A program made the position numbers and the translations under genes. A DNA stretch of 46,234 nucleotides. Origin: an uncultured Oscillospiraceae bacterium. Its GTDB lineage: Bacteria > Bacillota > Clostridia > Oscillospirales > Oscillospiraceae. The DNA is taken from contig CALXFT010000011.1 in NCBI GenBank assembly GCA_944387635.1, positions 1 to 46,234 of the forward strand, given 5' to 3'. The first letter of the stretch is position 1, and each line of letters begins with the position of its first letter. The notes below the pieces were generated by a model. That model had not been told where the DNA came from. It did no database searches and saw only the letters and a program-made list of their open reading frames with translations. Shown one piece after another: positions 44,264 to 46,234 of the stretch.

Positions 44264-44839
44264 TCAGACAAATGCCCGCATCGGTTGCCCCTTACGGGGC
44301 AACCGATGCGAATGCAAATAAATTCCCATGCGCCAACTGCTTTCATGGTTCGTGACGCGCTTGTATTTCATCTGATGCTCCAAAGCCGCCCGGAAATCAA
44401 TGGCGATGGTCCGAATTTGTATTTCGGCAAGGAGATTTTGGGCATATTCGCTTTCCAGCCTGACAATCAGATGGAGGCTGCGGTAGCCGTTGGGCTTGGG
44501 GAATTGAATGTAGTCCTTTTCCTCCAGGACGGTCAGACCCGGCTGCCGCCGGGTCCAATCGGCAACCGCGGATACATCGGACAGGAACGAGCAGACCACC
44601 CGGACCCCGACGGCATCGTGCATCCGGGCCAAGGCGGTTTCGGAATCCGTGGGCAGTCCGTACCGCTTCAGCTTTTGGATCATGCTGTCCGGCTCCTTGA
44701 TTCTCGCCTTGCAATACAGAATCGGCTGAACCCCTGGCACCGCTTCCTGGGCCGGATACTGCTGAAAAAGCCCCAGCAGCTCCCGCTTCGCCCAATCCAG
44801 CCGGGCCAGGGACGCTCCATAATACGCTTCCTTTGTCAT
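44264..44839 (-). CDS. Small alarmone synthetase-like protein (RelA/SpoT synthetase domain), C-terminally shortened
   Basis: Family members make (p)ppGpp from ATP and GDP/GTP. The 191-residue protein has the synthetase domain: SRIKEPDSM-type RIKEPDSMIQKLKR, HDAVGVRVVCSF, KDYIQFPKPNGYRSLHLIV with the G-loop Tyr, and EIQIRTIAIDFRAALEHQMKYK. There is no HD hydrolase domain. After LEHQMKYK the usual C-terminal helices are missing and the tail (RVTNHESSWRM... to PMRAFV) does not look like the family, so the gene seems clipped where it meets the hairpin repeat. Activity is uncertain. Its ATG overlaps the stop of the response-regulator remnant. Confidence 0.8.
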   Translation of the reverse strand: MTKEAYYGASLARLDWAKRELLGLFQQYPAQEAVPGVQPILYCKARIKEPDSMIQKLKRYGLPTDSETALARMHDAVGVRVVCSFLSDVSAVADWTRRQPGLTVLEEKDYIQFPKPNGYRSLHLIVRLESEYAQNLLAEIQIRTIAIDFRAALEHQMKYKRVTNHESSWRMGIYLHSHRLPRKGQPMRAFV

Positions 44840-44940
44840 AGGGCCGCCTTCAGGGTATATCCCTTGTTGGGTACGGTGTGAATTTGAATATTGGCGTGGA
44901 TCGCCGAGAGCTTTCGCTTTAAGGTGACCATCGGCGACGT
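44836..44940 (-). pseudogene. C-terminal remnant of an OmpR-type winged-helix response regulator
   Basis: Read on the minus strand, the 34 codons before the alarmone synthetase start give a winged-helix end (VTLKRKLSAI, then TVPNKGYTLKAAL and TGA). This is the typical last part of OmpR/PhoB DNA-binding domains. The reading frame loses homology at 44941, exactly where dispersed repeat copy 7 begins. The stop overlaps the next ATG (ATGA), showing past translational coupling of a regulator with the alarmone synthetase. Confidence 0.75.
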
Positions 44941-45177
44941 GTCCGCCGCGGCGGGCAACTGTCGCAAATCTCCGATTTGCGACTGAGAGGGGTCGGGGAG
45001 CACCCGGTTCTATCTGAGCACCTGAGAAAAACGCACTGCGGTATGGACCTCTCAGTCAAAAATCAAAGATTTTTGCCAGCTCTCCTTCCAGGAGAGCCAA
45101 GGGGCGCGCAGGTTTCTGAGCCGGTACGTGTCCTCTGCAATTTCTACTGTTTGAAGTTTATAAGCACTAAGATTTAC
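44941..45177 (-). repeat. Dispersed palindromic repeat, copy 7 (truncated) with right extension
   Basis: Core 44941-45101 matches copy 3 in the same orientation, from the GCCGCGGCGGGC palindrome to GAGAGCCAAGG. The extension GGCGCGCAGGTTTCTGA...TAAGCACTAAGATTTA to 45177 also matches copy 3. The other half is absent, and the copy abuts the response-regulator remnant. Confidence 0.75.
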
Positions 45178-45232
45178 TATAAAAAGCTCCGCATTCATAG
45201 TAAATTTCAAACAACTGCCCGTATCTCGCCCC
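45173..45232. repeat. Second copy of the TTTACTAT/ATAGTAAA hairpin segment
   Basis: About 60 bp here match 44229-44286: the ACTAT arm, AGCTCCGCATTCATAGTAAA, then a TGCCCG(C/T)ATC stretch and GCCCCTTA. Both copies flank the 3' end of a minus-strand gene. Confidence 0.7.
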
Positions 45233-45820
45233 TTATAGATCTGCTTCAACAAAACGAACTGCCGAACGATTCCGGTATCCTTGATAAACCCGTTCTTCAT
45301 TCCCGTCAAAATTCAGCTGGTACATCCGAAATATCACCGAAATATTTTTGGGCTGCCACTGTTCCTGGTAAGAATATTGGTATTTCATTCCCAAATTTTT
45401 CATGACGCCGCCGCTTCCGGGATTGTTTCTGTCATGGGTTGCCGTGATATAGGGCAAGCCCTCCTTTTTCACCTGAGCGATGACCGCTTTGCCCGCTTCT
45501 GTGGCAATTCCCCTATGCCAAAACGCCTTGCGAAGTCCGTAGCCCAAATCGTAAGGTTCCTCCATATCCACATGGATGTAGCCGATGGGATCATCGTCCT
45601 CTTTCAGGCAGATCGCGTAGGCGCAGGCCCGGGGCTGGGCATATTTCGCGGCGTATCGTTCCTCATAAAACCGTATCGTTTCTTCCATGTTTTTTACAGG
45701 ATACCAGGGCAGGAACTGATTGACTTCCTCATCTTTCAGGATCAGGAACAGCGCCGGCAGATCCTGCCGGGTAAATTTTCTTAAAATCAAGCGCCGGGTT
45801 TCCAAGGCAGGTGTGTTCAT
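45233..45820 (-). CDS. GNAT family N-acetyltransferase (RimJ/RimL-like)
   Basis: The 195-residue protein opens in the usual RimJ/RimL style (TPALETRRLILRKFTRQDLPALF), has IGYIHVDMEEPYDLGYGLRKAFWHRGIATEAGKAVI with the acetyl-CoA loop at about residues 80-115, then TATHDRNNPGSGGVMKNLGMKY. The last 25 or so residues beyond the normal GNAT end (VYQGYRNRSAVRFVEADL) run up to the hairpin repeat and may not be native. AGGAGG lies 7-8 bases before the ATG. The substrate is unknown. Confidence 0.87.
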   Translation of the reverse strand: MNTPALETRRLILRKFTRQDLPALFLILKDEEVNQFLPWYPVKNMEETIRFYEERYAAKYAQPRACAYAICLKEDDDPIGYIHVDMEEPYDLGYGLRKAFWHRGIATEAGKAVIAQVKKEGLPYITATHDRNNPGSGGVMKNLGMKYQYSYQEQWQPKNISVIFRMYQLNFDGNEERVYQGYRNRSAVRFVEADL

Positions 45821-45970
45821 TCGGTTTCCTCCTCCTGGTTTCGACCAGTCTTTCTGTGGGAGCCCCTTGAATCGGACTATATTTTATTATATTTCATTCC
45901 CGTATTTTTGCAATACAAAAAAGCCTGTCCGCCTCCATGGTCCCCTCGGCTTGAAGGCGGCCCCGCCGCA

Positions 45971-46047
45971 AAAATCCAGGGTGGCTGAAGCTGGGACAAG
46001 GCCATCCCGCCTGACGGCGGGCGACATTGTCCCAGGGGACTCTCCCA
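45971..46047. repeat. 77-bp direct repeat, first copy (period 187 bp)
   Basis: The segment starting AAAATCCAGGGTGGCTG and ending GGACTCTCCCA recurs without change at 46158-46234. It contains a palindrome: CTGGGACAA (45991-45999) with TTGTCCCAG (46027-46035) and an inner CCCGCC-tgac-GGCGGG. Confidence 0.95.
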
Positions 46048-46082
46048 CGGGCTAAAAAAGTGTCCACCGGACACTCGTTTGC

Positions 46083-46126
46083 GCCGCTGCGCACCGCCGC
46101 GCTTTCGAGTCCCGCCAGCGGCACCA
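46083..46126 (+). other. tRNA-3'-end-like sequence with a 7-bp acceptor-like stem
   Basis: TTCGAGTCCCGC then CAGCGGC-A-CCA (46104-46126) reads like the T-loop, acceptor strand, discriminator base and CCA of a tRNA. GCCGCTG at 46083-46089 is the exact complement of CAGCGGC (46116-46122). Only 26 nt lie between the arms and no anticodon or D arm fits, so it is not a functional tRNA. Confidence 0.45.
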
Positions 46127-46157
46127 GAAAAAGCCAGCCCGAAGGCTCTGCCGGACG

Positions 46158-46234
46158 AAAATCCAGGGTGGCTGAAGCTGGGACAAGGCCATCCCGCCTG
46201 ACGGCGGGCGACATTGTCCCAGGGGACTCTCCCA
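46158..46234. repeat. 77-bp direct repeat, second copy, running to the window edge
   Basis: Identical to 45971-46047, including the CTGGGACAA/TTGTCCCAG palindrome. An array may continue beyond the window. I see no real gene in 45821-46234. Confidence 0.95.

Noticed and set aside
46083-46126. A functional tRNA gene
   Set aside because: Only the acceptor and part of the T-arm are recognisable; 44 nt cannot hold D and anticodon arms.
45894-46214. A 106-codon minus-strand frame across the terminal repeats
   Set aside because: It covers the direct repeat and tRNA-like sequence, repeats its own peptide, has no ribosome site, and resembles well-known spurious frames from repeat DNA.

Overview
The window is chromosomal DNA from a G+C-rich, endospore-forming member of the Clostridia, most like the Oscillospiraceae of the gut (Flavonifractor, Oscillibacter or Lawsonibacter type). 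The reasons are a clear spo0A, a CotH-type coat kinase, RqcH, a TM1266-family iron-only-hydrogenase regulator, an MsmK-type shared sugar ATPase, strong GGAGG ribosome binding sites, and sigma-A promoters embedded in G+C-rich DNA. I see no complete tRNA or rRNA, no prophage module, no CRISPR array and no intact transposase.

Layout. 1-6 kb: the end of an acidic tandem-repeat protein, CotH, 6-phosphofructokinase and polyphosphate kinase. 5.6-14.7 kb: rsmG with a DUF3810 membrane protein, a surface 5'-nucleotidase, an MFS/phospholipase-like pair, an AlaX-type tRNA editing protein and a P1 peptidase. 14.7-17.8 kb: a TetR regulator divergent from a GPH sugar symporter, then a phosphoribosyltransferase. 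18-21.6 kb: a structured leader ahead of a TM1266 regulator/ECF S-component pair, a DUF4349 lipoprotein and spo0A. 21.8-24.7 kb: an M18 aminopeptidase and a small regulatory island (two XRE repressors and a SLOG-like protein) with palindromic operators. 25-29 kb: msmK and glycogen phosphorylase. 29-36.5 kb: a fused CoA-disulfide-reductase/rhodanese/siroheme-reductase protein divergent from a LysR regulator, then a FecBCD-type ABC importer behind a leader with a terminator-like hairpin, then dCMP deaminase. 36.5-44 kb: rqcH-GNAT, a PflX-like radical SAM protein, pta, and a minD / mgsA-like / hisS run. 44.2-46.2 kb: a decayed stretch with a clipped alarmone synthetase, a response-regulator remnant, a GNAT acetyltransferase and repeats.

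Themes. Carbohydrate uptake and storage (GPH symporter, MsmK, GlgP, Pfk, Pta) fit a fermentative gut anaerobe. Redox, sulfur and metal functions cluster at 29-36 kb. The most unexpected items are: (1) an MgsA-like protein in which three catalytic residues of methylglyoxal synthase are replaced; (2) two leader RNAs with terminator-like hairpins, upstream of an ECF S-component operon and of an ABC importer, that match no riboswitch class I know; (3) a family of roughly 130-350 bp palindromic intergenic repeats with at least seven copies, one bounded by 13-bp terminal inverted repeats and one joined to a broken response-regulator gene; (4) a repressor whose operator region holds two identical-spacing palindromes; (5) a four-function redox fusion protein.
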